Source: JACRBK01 sp964427955
GTDB taxonomy: Bacteria > Chloroflexota > Anaerolineae > Aggregatilineales > Aggregatilineaceae
Assembly (NCBI GenBank): GCA_964427955.1
Contig: CAYRWY010000016.1
Span: 1 to 33,237, forward strand
DNA length: 33,237 nucleotides
Direction of reading: 5' to 3'
Part shown: positions 5,968-15,032 of the stretch, piece by piece
How positions within the stretch are numbered: the first letter of the stretch is position 1
How the letters are laid out: the number at the start of each line of letters is the position of its first letter
The notes under the pieces: model-generated
What the model was told of the DNA's origin: nothing
The model's input: the letters and a program-made list of their open reading frames with translations, nothing else
Databases searched by the model: none
Translations under genes and position numbers: made by a program

Positions 5968-8900
5968 ATGTCTACCGCCTCTCCTGACCGGGTGATCGCC
6001 TGGGAAACCGTCGTCACCATCCCTACCTACCGAATCGGGCCGCCAGATAAAAATCCGATGTTTCTCGAAAAGCGGGTCTACCAGGGTAGCAGCGGCGTGG
6101 TTTATCCGCACCCGATTATCGAACGGGTTTTCGACGAGAAAACGAACCAGGATTATACCGCTGTCTACCTCGAAAACCGTTATCTCAAAATCATGCTGCT
6201 GCCCGAACTGGGCGGCAGAGTCCAGATGGCGCTCGACAAGACCAACGGCTATCACTTCGTTTACTACAACTCCGTCATCAAACCGGCCCTGGTCGGCCTG
6301 ACCGGTCCTTGGATCTCCGGCGGAATCGAGTTCAACTGGCCGCAGCACCACCGGCCCAGCACCTTCGAGCCGGTCGATTACACCCTCGCAGAAAACCCGG
6401 ACGGCAGTTGGACCGCCTGGTTCAGCGAGATCGAGCGCATGTTCCGCACGAAAGGCATGGTCGGCTTCACGCTCTACCCCGACCGGGCTTACCTCGAACT
6501 CAGCGTGCAGTTGTCCAACCGGACGAGCGTGCCGCAGACCTTCCTCTGGTGGGCGAATCCTGCCGTGCACGTCAACGACGACTACCAGTCCGTTTTTCCG
6601 CCCGACGTGCACGCCGTGATGGATCATGGCAAGCGCGACGTGTCGTCGTTTCCCATCGCGACCGGCACCTACTACAAAATGAACTATGCGCCGGGGACCG
6701 ATATCTCACGCTACAAGAATATCCCGGTTCCGACCTCGTACATGGCCTACCACTCGGATTTCGACTTTCTCGGCTGCTACGATCACAGCCAAAACGCGGG
6801 CATGATGCACGTGGCGAATCATCACGTCGTGCCGGGCAAAAAGCAGTGGACCTGGGGCAACGGCGATTTTGGGCGCGCCTGGGATCGCCACCTGACCGAC
6901 AACGACGGCCCGTACATCGAATTGATGTGCGGCGCCTATACCGACAACCAGCCGGATTTTTCCTGGCTGATGCCGGGAGAAGAAAAGCGCTTCACGCAGG
7001 TTTTCATGCCTTACAAGCAGATCGGCCCGGCTCACAACGCATCCCAAGACGCCGTCATTCACCTGGAAGTAAACGACGACGACGCCCGGCTGGGAGTGTA
7101 CGTCAGCCGCCCGCGCGAAGTCACGGTCCAACTGCTGCACGCGGGCCAGATCGTCTTTGAACAGCGCCGCACACTTGACCCGGAAACTACCCTGATCGAA
7201 ACCGTGCCGATCCAGGCCGGGGCACGCCCGCCGCAGTTCACCCTGCGCGTGCTGGACGGCGATCACGAGTTGATCACGTATACACCCCTGCCGGACGAAA
7301 AACCCGCGATCCCGGCCCCGGCGCTGGCCGCCCAACCCCCGCACGCCATCGCGTCCAATGAGGAGCTGTTCCTGAACGGGCTGCACCTGGAGCAGTACCG
7401 TCACGCCACGTATGCGCCGGAACCGTATTACGAAGAAATACTCCGGCGCGATCCTCTGGACAGCCGGGCGAATAACGCGCTGGGTAGGCTGCGATTGCAG
7501 CGTGGAAAATTCGCGGAGGCCGAAGCGTATTTCCGTGCCGCGATCACCCGCCTGACGCAGCGCAACCCGAACCCGTATGACGGCGAGCCGTTCTACAACC
7601 TGGGATTGGCGCTCACCTGGCAGGGGCGCTATGCCGAGGCGGTCGAGGCGTTCTACAAAGCTGTGTGGAATGCGGCCTGGCGGAGTCCGGCCTACTTCGA
7701 ACTGGCGCGGCTGGCGTGCCGCCGGGAGCAGTTCGCGGAGGCGCTCGATCTCGTCGATCAGGCGTTGGTCAGCAACGCCCATCACCAGCAGGCCCATCAC
7801 CTGAAGATCGCGGTGCTGCGCCGTTTGGGACGTCCCGCCGCCGCGCTGGACGAGATCGAGCAGAGCCTGATCCTGGACCGGCTGAACATGGGCGCGTGGT
7901 ACGAACGCTGCCTGCTCACCGAAGACACGACCTATCGCGCCTTGATGCGCGGTGCCGTGCACCACTACCTTGAGCTTTCGCTGGACTATGCTCACGCCGG
8001 GCTGTTCGACGAAGCCATCCGCCTGCTGGACGAGGCGCCGCCGGGCGACCCGCTGGTGCGCTACGTGCAGGGCTGGTACTACGCGCAGATGGGGAACAAT
8101 CAGGCCGCGCGCCAGTGTTTCGACGCCGCCCGCGCCCTCCCTCCTGATTATTGTTTTCCCCACGGCCTGGAATCCGTGCCGGTGCTGCACATGGCGAACG
8201 CGTATAACCCCCAGGACGCGCGCGCGCTGTACTACCTCGGCAATTTCTGGTACGCGCACCGCGAGTACGACGACGCGATAGACGCCTGGGAAGCCTCGCA
8301 AGCCCTCGACCCGGATTTTCCCACCGTGCAGCGCAACCTGGGACTGGCGACCATGAACAAACGCCACCAGCCCGCCCTGGCCCTGGCGCACTACGAACGG
8401 GCCTTCGCGCTCGATCCCACGGATGCGCGCGTATTTTTTGAGCTGGACCAGCTCCACAAGAAGATGGGCCGTCCACCTGCCGAGCGGCTGGCGCAGTTGG
8501 AACAGCACCTCGCGTTGGTCGAGCAACGCGACGATCTGACGCTGGAACGGGTCGCCCTGCTGAACCTGTTGGGACGGCCCGTGGAAGCGCTGGACCTGCT
8601 CACCGCGCACACGTTCCACCCCTGGGAAGGCGGAGAAGGGAAAACCACCGGGCAGTACGTCGTCAGTCTGGTCGAGATCGCGAAACGACAGTTGGCGGAA
8701 GGGCAGTTCGAGGCCGCGATCCGGTCTTTGCAGCGGGCACAGTCCTATCCGCCCAACCTGGGCGAAGGCAAGCTGGCCGGGGCGCAGGAAAACCACATCT
8801 TCTACTACCTCGGTCTGGCCTACGAAGGAGCAGGACAGGTCGAGGCCGCGCGCACCAGTTTCCAGCGGGCCACGGTGGGACCAGCCGAGCCAACCTCCGC

Positions 8901-9267
8901 CCGCTACTACAACGACCAGCCGCCCGACATGATCTTCTACCAGGGACTGGCCCGGCTCAAACTGGGCGAGACCGGCGCTGCGCAGACCATCTTCCAGACT
9001 TTGATTGACTATGGACACGCGCACCTGGCGGATGATATTCAGATGGACTACTTCGCCGTGTCGCTGCCCGATTTCCTGGTCTTTGACGAAGACCTCAACC
9101 AGCGCCACCGGCTCCACTGTCACTACATGATGGCACTGGGCACCCTGGGGCAGCGGGCGTTCGACCGTGCCGACCAGGAATTTTCCGCCGTGCTGGCGAT
9201 AGACCCGGCTCATCTCGGGGCCGCGCTGGGGCGCGACCTGGAAGCGTCTGGCAGAAAACGCGGTTGA
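5968..9267 (+). CDS. DUF5107 domain and TPR-repeat protein (1099 aa), function unknown
   Basis: The N-terminal part (about 1-370) is a DUF5107 domain, a beta-sandwich family related in fold to galactose mutarotases and similar sugar-binding enzymes. It is recognisable from LENRYLKIMLLPELGGRVQ, WISGGIEFNWP and the aromatic-rich block at about 294-352 (DGPYIELMCGAYTDNQPD, then FSWLMPGEE). A beta-rich linker (about 365-445) precedes a long alpha-helical region (about 495-1090) with at least seven TPR units, such as FYNLGLALTWQGRYAEAVEA. There is no signal peptide or membrane segment, so it should be cytoplasmic. AAAGGAG lies six bases before the ATG. It is divergent from an AraC-family gene and shares an operator-like element with the AraF-like transporter, implying a role in intracellular carbohydrate metabolism. 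Whether it is an enzyme, a sensor or a scaffold cannot be told from sequence. Confidence 0.88.
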   Translation: MSTASPDRVIAWETVVTIPTYRIGPPDKNPMFLEKRVYQGSSGVVYPHPIIERVFDEKTNQDYTAVYLENRYLKIMLLPELGGRVQMALDKTNGYHFVYYNSVIKPALVGLTGPWISGGIEFNWPQHHRPSTFEPVDYTLAENPDGSWTAWFSEIERMFRTKGMVGFTLYPDRAYLELSVQLSNRTSVPQTFLWWANPAVHVNDDYQSVFPPDVHAVMDHGKRDVSSFPIATGTYYKMNYAPGTDISRYKNIPVPTSYMAYHSDFDFLGCYDHSQNAGMMHVANHHVVPGKKQWTWGNGDFGRAWDRHLTDNDGPYIELMCGAYTDNQPDFSWLMPGEEKRFTQVFMPYKQIGPAHNASQDAVIHLEVNDDDARLGVYVSRPREVTVQLLHAGQIVFEQRRTLDPETTLIETVPIQAGARPPQFTLRVLDGDHELITYTPLPDEKPAIPAPALAAQPPHAIASNEELFLNGLHLEQYRHATYAPEPYYEEILRRDPLDSRANNALGRLRLQRGKFAEAEAYFRAAITRLTQRNPNPYDGEPFYNLGLALTWQGRYAEAVEAFYKAVWNAAWRSPAYFELARLACRREQFAEALDLVDQALVSNAHHQQAHHLKIAVLRRLGRPAAALDEIEQSLILDRLNMGAWYERCLLTEDTTYRALMRGAVHHYLELSLDYAHAGLFDEAIRLLDEAPPGDPLVRYVQGWYYAQMGNNQAARQCFDAARALPPDYCFPHGLESVPVLHMANAYNPQDARALYYLGNFWYAHREYDDAIDAWEASQALDPDFPTVQRNLGLATMNKRHQPALALAHYERAFALDPTDARVFFELDQLHKKMGRPPAERLAQLEQHLALVEQRDDLTLERVALLNLLGRPVEALDLLTAHTFHPWEGGEGKTTGQYVVSLVEIAKRQLAEGQFEAAIRSLQRAQSYPPNLGEGKLAGAQENHIFYYLGLAYEGAGQVEAARTSFQRATVGPAEPTSARYYNDQPPDMIFYQGLARLKLGETGAAQTIFQTLIDYGHAHLADDIQMDYFAVSLPDFLVFDEDLNQRHRLHCHYMMALGTLGQRAFDRADQEFSAVLAIDPAHLGAALGRDLEASGRKRG

Positions 9268-9294
9268 GGACCAACCGCCCCCTGGGGTCTACAA

Positions 9295-9325
9295 GAAAAA
9301 AGTGAGGCTCAAGAAGCCTCATTTT
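9295..9325. terminator. Bidirectional intrinsic terminator
   Basis: The stem TGAGGCT/AGCCTCA (9303-9309 and 9315-9321) has a 5-nt loop, an A-run before it (TTTTTT on the minus strand) and TTTT after it. It lies between the convergent DUF5107-TPR and histidine kinase genes and overlaps the last codons of the kinase. Confidence 0.8.
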
Positions 9326-11918
9326 GGCTGGCCCGACCGGGCAGCCAGATGCGGACGGTGGTGCCCTCGCCCGGCACGCTCTCCATCTTGATCGTACCGT
9401 GATGCAGTTCCACACAAGCCTGGGCAATGGTCAGGCCCAGGCCCAGGCCGCTGGTCACTCCGATGTTGCTGCCCCGGAAAAACGCCTCGAAAATACGGCC
9501 CTGCTCTTGCGGCAAAATGCCGATCCCGCTGTCATGCACCGTCACTTCCGCGCCCTGTTCGTGGGTGGTCACGCTGACCGTGATCAGGGCACTCGCTGCC
9601 GAAAAACGGGCCGCATTATGCAGCACGTGGAATAAAGCGTTCTTCAATACCGCCGGATCAGCCTGGATGAGCGTTGTTTCAGGTAAGTGAAGATCGTACT
9701 TGCCGGGCTGGACCAACTGCGCCTCAAGTTCGCGCGCTGTTTGGCGACACAAATGGCTGAGGTCGATGGTCATGATCTGAAGATCGTCAGGGACCAGGTT
9801 GCCTTGCATGGCCAGCCCGATTTGATCCAACAATACGGTAAAGTGTTGGATCTGGGTCTGGATCTTCTTGACTTTGGCGGCGCGCTGCTCAGGGGTCAAA
9901 CGGTCCAGGTACACATTCAACGACTCGGCGCTGGCCCCGATGATGGCGAGTGGAGTGCGGAACTCATGGGCGATCCGTTCCATCATCCGCGATTTGATCT
10001 GACTGAGTTCAGTCTCCTTCTCCAGCGCCATGCGCAGTCGCTCCTGCTCGATGAGCGCCTCCTGGTAGCGATGGCGGACCGAGAGATCCCGGACAATCAG
10101 ACTCCGCAGTTGCTCATGGTCGCCATGCCGGTGGAAAACGGTCATGGTCATCTCAACGGGCACCAGCGTGTCATCCGCATGAAAGACCAACAATTCGCCG
10201 CGCGCCCGGCCTGTCTCTTGAAGCTCGGCCACAAAACGGGCAAAACGAGAGTCGGACTCATCGATGATCTGAGATTGTTTCAGGGCGCACAGTTCGTCCT
10301 CGCTGCGCCCCAGCATCTGGCACAGGGCGGGATTCGCCATCAGGATCTGTCCCTGGCTGCTGGCCAGCGCGACGCCGTCCAGGCTGTTTTCCATAATCAG
10401 GCGGAAGCGTTCTTCGCTTTCGCGCAGCGCCTCTTCGGCTTGCAGACGCTCCGTGATGTCGGTGATCACGCCCACCAGGCCCCAGGGCGAGCCGTCGGCG
10501 TTGGTGATAATCCCTTTGTTGAAGATGACCGGGCGAATCACCCCACTGGCATTGCTGACTTGACCCTCATAGACCTGGATACCGTCAGGGTTCTGGTACA
10601 CTTGCTGGTCTTTGGCATGATAAACATCGGCCAGTTCCTTCGGGCTGAGGTCGTAGACGCTCTTGCCCAGGGCGTCTTCGCGTGCTACCCCCACGTATTT
10701 CAGCAACGCCGCATTGAACCCTTGATAATAGCCTTGCACATCCTTGTAGAAGATCGGGTTGGGAATAGCATCGATCAGGCTTTGCAAAAAACTCGCCCGA
10801 TCTTCCAGGGAACGCTCTACCGCCTGAACCTGTTGGTAGGTATAGGCGTTCTGAATGATAATGGAAACCTGGTCGGCCAGGGTCGCCATGACGCGCAAGT
10901 CTGCTTCTGAAAATTGGCCCAGCTTGTCAGATTGCACGTCCAGCACCCCGATCAGCTTGTCACCGGCCACCATCGGGACGGCCATCTGCGAGCGCGTCTT
11001 GGGCAGCAGCGGATTGGGCATGAAATCGGGAACTAAGGCCACGTTGTTAACAATGATATCCTGCCGGGTACGTCCTGCCCGCGCCACCAACGAGCGGTCC
11101 CAGTTCAGCGGAATGTAATGGCCAAACTGCCTCAGCAGCCGTCCAACATCGCCCGTGCCCGCCGCCAGCACCAGCTTTTCGCCTGATTTGTCGAGCAGGT
11201 AGATATGCGCGTGGCCCAGCGCAAAGCGGTTTTGAGCCAGGTCGGCCACCATCTGAAGGAGTTCGTCTACCTCTGAGCTGTAGGCAGCCGCGGCCCCCGC
11301 CTTGGCTACCGTTTGCAGCACGTCTGTATGCCGGCGTTCCGCCTCAAGGATCTGCATCGTATCGACCCTGAGGCCGATCTGTCGAGCGAACACGGTATAG
11401 ATGCGCTGGTCCTGTTCCTGAAAGGCATAGGGCTTATCCCAGCCAAAAGCCAGCACCCCAACCCAGCGCGATCGAATACGGAGCGGCAAGAATGCCACCC
11501 CAAACAACTGCGCGTGGCGGTATGCGTCGCGGCTTGTGGTTGTCAAAAGATCACTCTGCGTCGCGTCGTAGATCAAAAAGGGAGCATCGGACGCGGAGGA
11601 CAGAAGCTCGGAGGCGGGCGCTTCTGAGATGGGTACGCGACTCCCAACAGCACCATAGGGATACTCGGACTGTGCCCACCTGGCGACCACTTCCAGCCAT
11701 TCGGGCACCGACTCGGCATTACTGTCGATATAGATCAGGGTGCCCACCACCGCCCCACAGCGGATCGGGTAATCGCTGACAGCATCCAGCAGTTCCGCAC
11801 TAGTTTGGGCGAAGGCCAGTTTGTCGATAGCAGAGTAGACGATATTCAGTTCAGAAATATCCGCCATGGACCCTAATTGGCCTGTAGGTGGAGCTTGTTC
11901 AATGTTATCGCCCATCAT
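9309..11918 (-). CDS. Soluble multi-sensor histidine kinase (GAF-GAF-PAS-PAS-HisKA-HATPase_c)
   Basis: Two GAF domains (about 30-190 and 205-360) are followed by two PAS domains (about 375-495, SLIDAIPNPIFYKDVQGYY; and 500-620, FRLIMENSLDGVALAS). Then come a HisKA dimerisation domain with phospho-acceptor His651 (HEFRTPL) and a HATPase_c domain with N-box Asn768, DSGIG at 796-800 and GLGLGL at 824-829. All catalytic boxes are intact. No transmembrane helix is visible, so it should sense cytoplasmic signals. No response regulator gene is adjacent, so it is an orphan kinase in this window. The first two codons are both ATG; AAGGGAG is one base from the first and four from the second, so 11915 may be the true start. 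It is convergent with the DUF5107 gene and followed by a shared terminator. Confidence 0.95.
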   Translation of the reverse strand: MMGDNIEQAPPTGQLGSMADISELNIVYSAIDKLAFAQTSAELLDAVSDYPIRCGAVVGTLIYIDSNAESVPEWLEVVARWAQSEYPYGAVGSRVPISEAPASELLSSASDAPFLIYDATQSDLLTTTSRDAYRHAQLFGVAFLPLRIRSRWVGVLAFGWDKPYAFQEQDQRIYTVFARQIGLRVDTMQILEAERRHTDVLQTVAKAGAAAAYSSEVDELLQMVADLAQNRFALGHAHIYLLDKSGEKLVLAAGTGDVGRLLRQFGHYIPLNWDRSLVARAGRTRQDIIVNNVALVPDFMPNPLLPKTRSQMAVPMVAGDKLIGVLDVQSDKLGQFSEADLRVMATLADQVSIIIQNAYTYQQVQAVERSLEDRASFLQSLIDAIPNPIFYKDVQGYYQGFNAALLKYVGVAREDALGKSVYDLSPKELADVYHAKDQQVYQNPDGIQVYEGQVSNASGVIRPVIFNKGIITNADGSPWGLVGVITDITERLQAEEALRESEERFRLIMENSLDGVALASSQGQILMANPALCQMLGRSEDELCALKQSQIIDESDSRFARFVAELQETGRARGELLVFHADDTLVPVEMTMTVFHRHGDHEQLRSLIVRDLSVRHRYQEALIEQERLRMALEKETELSQIKSRMMERIAHEFRTPLAIIGASAESLNVYLDRLTPEQRAAKVKKIQTQIQHFTVLLDQIGLAMQGNLVPDDLQIMTIDLSHLCRQTARELEAQLVQPGKYDLHLPETTLIQADPAVLKNALFHVLHNAARFSAASALITVSVTTHEQGAEVTVHDSGIGILPQEQGRIFEAFFRGSNIGVTSGLGLGLTIAQACVELHHGTIKMESVPGEGTTVRIWLPGRASQNEAS

Positions 11919-12168
11919 ACTCCCTTGCGGTATCAGAGCATCTTATCGAATGGAAAAGGTGATTCAGAGCAAGGAAAGATTATAGGTGAGAGGACTATCT
12001 ATGCAATTATTTCTGGATCAAACTCAGTATAGCATAGAAGGTCAGAATTGGTGCCGTGGAGTTCACCAGAAGGGCATTGATGCGCGGCTGTTCATGCAGC
12101 AACCGAGCGGCGGAATACTGCGTGAACAGCCTGGAGGGTGCGCGAAAACTGCCTGTTTTGAGCGGGGA

Positions 12169-14799
12169 TCATGCCCCCGTTCCGAACCGGTATGCAAACT
12201 CGTAACTCCCGGCGCAGAGCGTCACTTCGACGCCGTCGCCGACCTGCTCGGCGTAGCGCAAGGGGTGCCCGTTAATCGTAACCTCGTCCAGAGAGGCCGC
12301 CGGAAGGACGACCCGCGCGCAGGCATTGAAGGGAATCGTGAGGTTGATCGTGAGCTGATTCGCCCCGTGGAAATGCCAGCCAACTTCGTATATGCCCATC
12401 GCCGAGCGGTAGCGGGCACTGGCCCATTCCAGCGAGCGATCCGGTTTCGGCGCAATGCGGGCATGGCGGAAACCCGTGGCACCATCGTCGCCCACCGAGG
12501 GATTCAGTCCGCACATGTCGCGGTACATCCACTCGACGATTGAGCCGTAGGCATAGTGGTTCAAAGAGTTCATGCCGGTCGAACTGATCGATCCATCCGG
12601 GTTAAGGGAGTTCCACCGCTCCCAGATGGTCGTCGCGCCCAGGTTGACTGCATACAGCCACGACGGGAAATCTTCGTTGAGCAGAAGCCGGTAAGCCAGA
12701 TCGTTGGCCCCGTTATTCGATAGCACCCGGCAGAGGTAGGGAGTCCCCACAAAGCCTGTCCGCAGGTGGGTCTTATCCTTGTTGAGGCGGGCGATGAGAT
12801 CGCGCTCTAGCCGGGCGCCCTGTCCATCGGGTGCCAGGTCCATGAACAGCGCCAGCACATAGCCTGTCTGGGTAGGAACCGCCAGACGCCCGGAGGGAGT
12901 GAAATATTCCTTTTGAATCGCCGCCTTCACCTCTGCTGACAACTGCCCATAGGTCTTAACGCACTCCGTCTTGCCGAGCACGGCTGCGGCCTGCGCCACC
13001 AACCGGGCCGAATAACAGTAGAAAGCCGAGGCAATAAAGTCTTCGGGCGTGCCGCCCAGGCGCGAGGTCGGATCGTCGCCGTCCAGAGCCAGCCAATCGC
13101 CAAAGTGATAGCCTTCTGTCCACAGCCGCCTGCCGCCCGAGGCGTCGTCGACGCCCTTGATATAGTCCACCCAGCCGCGCATACTCTCGAACTGCTGCGC
13201 CAGAATGGCGCTGTCACCGTAGAACTCGAACACGTTCCACGGCATGATCGTCGCGACATCCCCCCACGCGCTGGAGCCGCCGCGATCCAGATTGGCCATC
13301 GGAACGATGTACGGCACCATCCCGCCGAGCTTGGCTTGCTCTTTGCCCAGGTCGTAAGCATATTTGGAGAAGAACGCGCTGACGTCCATATTGAAACAGG
13401 CTGTGCCCGAAAAAATCTGCGCATCGCCCGTCCAGCCCAACCGCTCGTCACGCTGCGGGCAGTCGGTGGGAATGTCGAGGAAATTGCCCTTCTGTCCCCA
13501 CAGCGTGTTCCTGAAAAGCTGGTTGACCTTCTCGTTCGAAGTCTCGATGCTGCCAATGATGTCCAGCCGCGAATAGACCACGCAGCCGGTGAAATCGTCG
13601 AGGTCGATCTCGCCCACCCAGCCCGACACTTTGACGTAGCGGAAGCCGTAGAAGGTGAAATACGGCTGCACCAGCGCGGTCGTGCCGTCGGCGATGTAGG
13701 TATACTCGGCCTTCGCGGTGCGCAGGTTATCGCGGAAGAAATTGCCTTCTTGCAGAACCTCGCCGAATTGGAGATAAATGCGCGTGCCTGCCGGGGCGCT
13801 CGTCCTGAAGCGCACCCAGCCGGTCATGTTCTGCCCCATGTCCAGCACGGTTTCACCGGCAGGCGTGTGGAGGATCGCCACCGGTTTGATCTCTTCGTTG
13901 ATGCAGACGGGCAGGGACCGCCGGGCCTCCAGCCGGGCGGTATCGATCTCGATGGGTTTCACCCCGAACGTCCGGTCAGGCGACGGGACCACGCTCGCAA
14001 GACGGGCATCGTAGGTCTCGCCGTCGAAAATGTCGCTCTCGACCACCGGGGAAGGCTGCGCCTGCCAGCCCGGATCGGTGACCACGATCACTTCGCTCCC
14101 ATCTTCCAGGGTGATGTGCAGCTCACCGATCAGCGCGAACCGGTCGCCATAAAACCCCACGCTGCCCCCATTGGCGCCGTAACGGCCCTTGTACCAGCCG
14201 TTGCCCAGCATGACGGAAATCAGGTTCGAGCCGACGACGAGCTGATCCGTGATGTCAAACGTCTGGTACTGGATCCACTGGTCATAGGCATTGCAGTAGG
14301 GAGTGAGATATTCGTCGCCGACCTTCGTCCCATTCAGCTCGAAGTGGTACAGGCCCAACCCGCACAGGTAAGCGCGCGCCGCGACCGCCCGTCCCGGAAG
14401 GTCGAATTGTTGAAACAGAATCGGGTGGAGCCGGTTGTCCTCACACGCGGGAGTAATCCACTCCGCGCGCCATCCTTCGTCCATTTTCGCGGTCTCGAAC
14501 CAGGCCGCCTCACTTTCGGCGCTTTCGGATTCACCCCACACCCGGACCTTCCAAAAATAGCGGGTGCGCGGCTGAAGACGGAGCGGGGGGCAGAAGGCCA
14601 GGCTGTCCAGCCCAGGACCATCCACCTTACCGCTGTCGAAGATCACCTGCTTGAAGTTGCCATCCAGGCTGATCCGAACTTGAGCCGCCGCCTGGACCTT
14701 GTCGCAGGTGTCCTCGACGATCCACGAGAGGGCCGGTTTTTCCAGGGCAAAGCCTAGAGGATTGGTAATGTGGTTGGTCTTGAGATGGGTTATTTTCAT
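12169..14799 (-). CDS. Alpha-L-rhamnosidase, GH78
   Basis: This 876-residue enzyme should hydrolyse terminal alpha-L-rhamnose from plant glycans or glycosides. N-terminal beta domains (about 1-400) include NPLGFALEKPALSWIV and the carbohydrate-binding-like FELNGTKVGDEYLTP block. The (alpha/alpha)6 catalytic domain contains the GH78 hallmark TDCPQRDERLGWTGDA (445-460), where Glu452 is the expected general acid, and TTIWERWNS (723-731), where Glu727 is the expected general base. A C-terminal beta domain ends the protein. Length is normal for the family. There is no signal peptide, so it probably acts on imported oligosaccharides or glycosides. It is divergent from the GH43-like gene at 15033, and the 233-bp gap between them carries a degenerate copy of the LacI operator seen at 16035-16050. 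Confidence 0.96.
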   Translation of the reverse strand: MKITHLKTNHITNPLGFALEKPALSWIVEDTCDKVQAAAQVRISLDGNFKQVIFDSGKVDGPGLDSLAFCPPLRLQPRTRYFWKVRVWGESESAESEAAWFETAKMDEGWRAEWITPACEDNRLHPILFQQFDLPGRAVAARAYLCGLGLYHFELNGTKVGDEYLTPYCNAYDQWIQYQTFDITDQLVVGSNLISVMLGNGWYKGRYGANGGSVGFYGDRFALIGELHITLEDGSEVIVVTDPGWQAQPSPVVESDIFDGETYDARLASVVPSPDRTFGVKPIEIDTARLEARRSLPVCINEEIKPVAILHTPAGETVLDMGQNMTGWVRFRTSAPAGTRIYLQFGEVLQEGNFFRDNLRTAKAEYTYIADGTTALVQPYFTFYGFRYVKVSGWVGEIDLDDFTGCVVYSRLDIIGSIETSNEKVNQLFRNTLWGQKGNFLDIPTDCPQRDERLGWTGDAQIFSGTACFNMDVSAFFSKYAYDLGKEQAKLGGMVPYIVPMANLDRGGSSAWGDVATIMPWNVFEFYGDSAILAQQFESMRGWVDYIKGVDDASGGRRLWTEGYHFGDWLALDGDDPTSRLGGTPEDFIASAFYCYSARLVAQAAAVLGKTECVKTYGQLSAEVKAAIQKEYFTPSGRLAVPTQTGYVLALFMDLAPDGQGARLERDLIARLNKDKTHLRTGFVGTPYLCRVLSNNGANDLAYRLLLNEDFPSWLYAVNLGATTIWERWNSLNPDGSISSTGMNSLNHYAYGSIVEWMYRDMCGLNPSVGDDGATGFRHARIAPKPDRSLEWASARYRSAMGIYEVGWHFHGANQLTINLTIPFNACARVVLPAASLDEVTINGHPLRYAEQVGDGVEVTLCAGSYEFAYRFGTGA

Positions 14800-14936
14800 G
14801 ATTCGGCTCTCAGGAGTGGGAAGTATCCCGCTGCGCTAGGGACAGAATAAAATGCAGAGCACCGACGCTGCTCCACGCTGAAGAATGGCATAGCTGTGAA
14901 ATAATAGCATGGCGAATAACGCATGTCGAACACTCA

Positions 14937-14950
14937 TTGTCACGTGTCAA
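14937..14950. promoter_or_regulatory. Imperfect palindrome resembling the LacI-family operator
   Basis: TTGTCACGTGTCAA is symmetric at 12 of 14 positions and contains the half-site CGTGTCAA (14943-14950), which is also half of the perfect palindrome at 16035-16050. It lies between the divergent GH78 and GH43-like genes, so both may belong to the LacI regulon. Confidence 0.5.
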
Positions 14951-15032
14951 GGTATAAGCGCGCCCAACGGGCAAAATCCAGCTATACTTGCGTTAGTCTT
15001 CATCCTGCGTGACGATCCTTTTGGAGCGAGAT

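Noticed and set aside
6706..9213. An 835-codon minus-strand frame opposite the DUF5107-TPR gene
   Set aside because: GC-rich codon use leaves the antisense frame open. The plus-strand product has domains; this one has none.
11919..12168. Possible small gene in the 250-bp gap between the histidine kinase and GH78
   Set aside because: A plus-strand frame from 11986 runs straight into the antisense of GH78 and has no family features. Nothing else was seen in the gap.
13105..14757. A 550-codon plus-strand frame opposite GH78
   Set aside because: It is a shadow of a gene with intact catalytic motifs, and the translated sequence is low-complexity and Arg/Val-rich.
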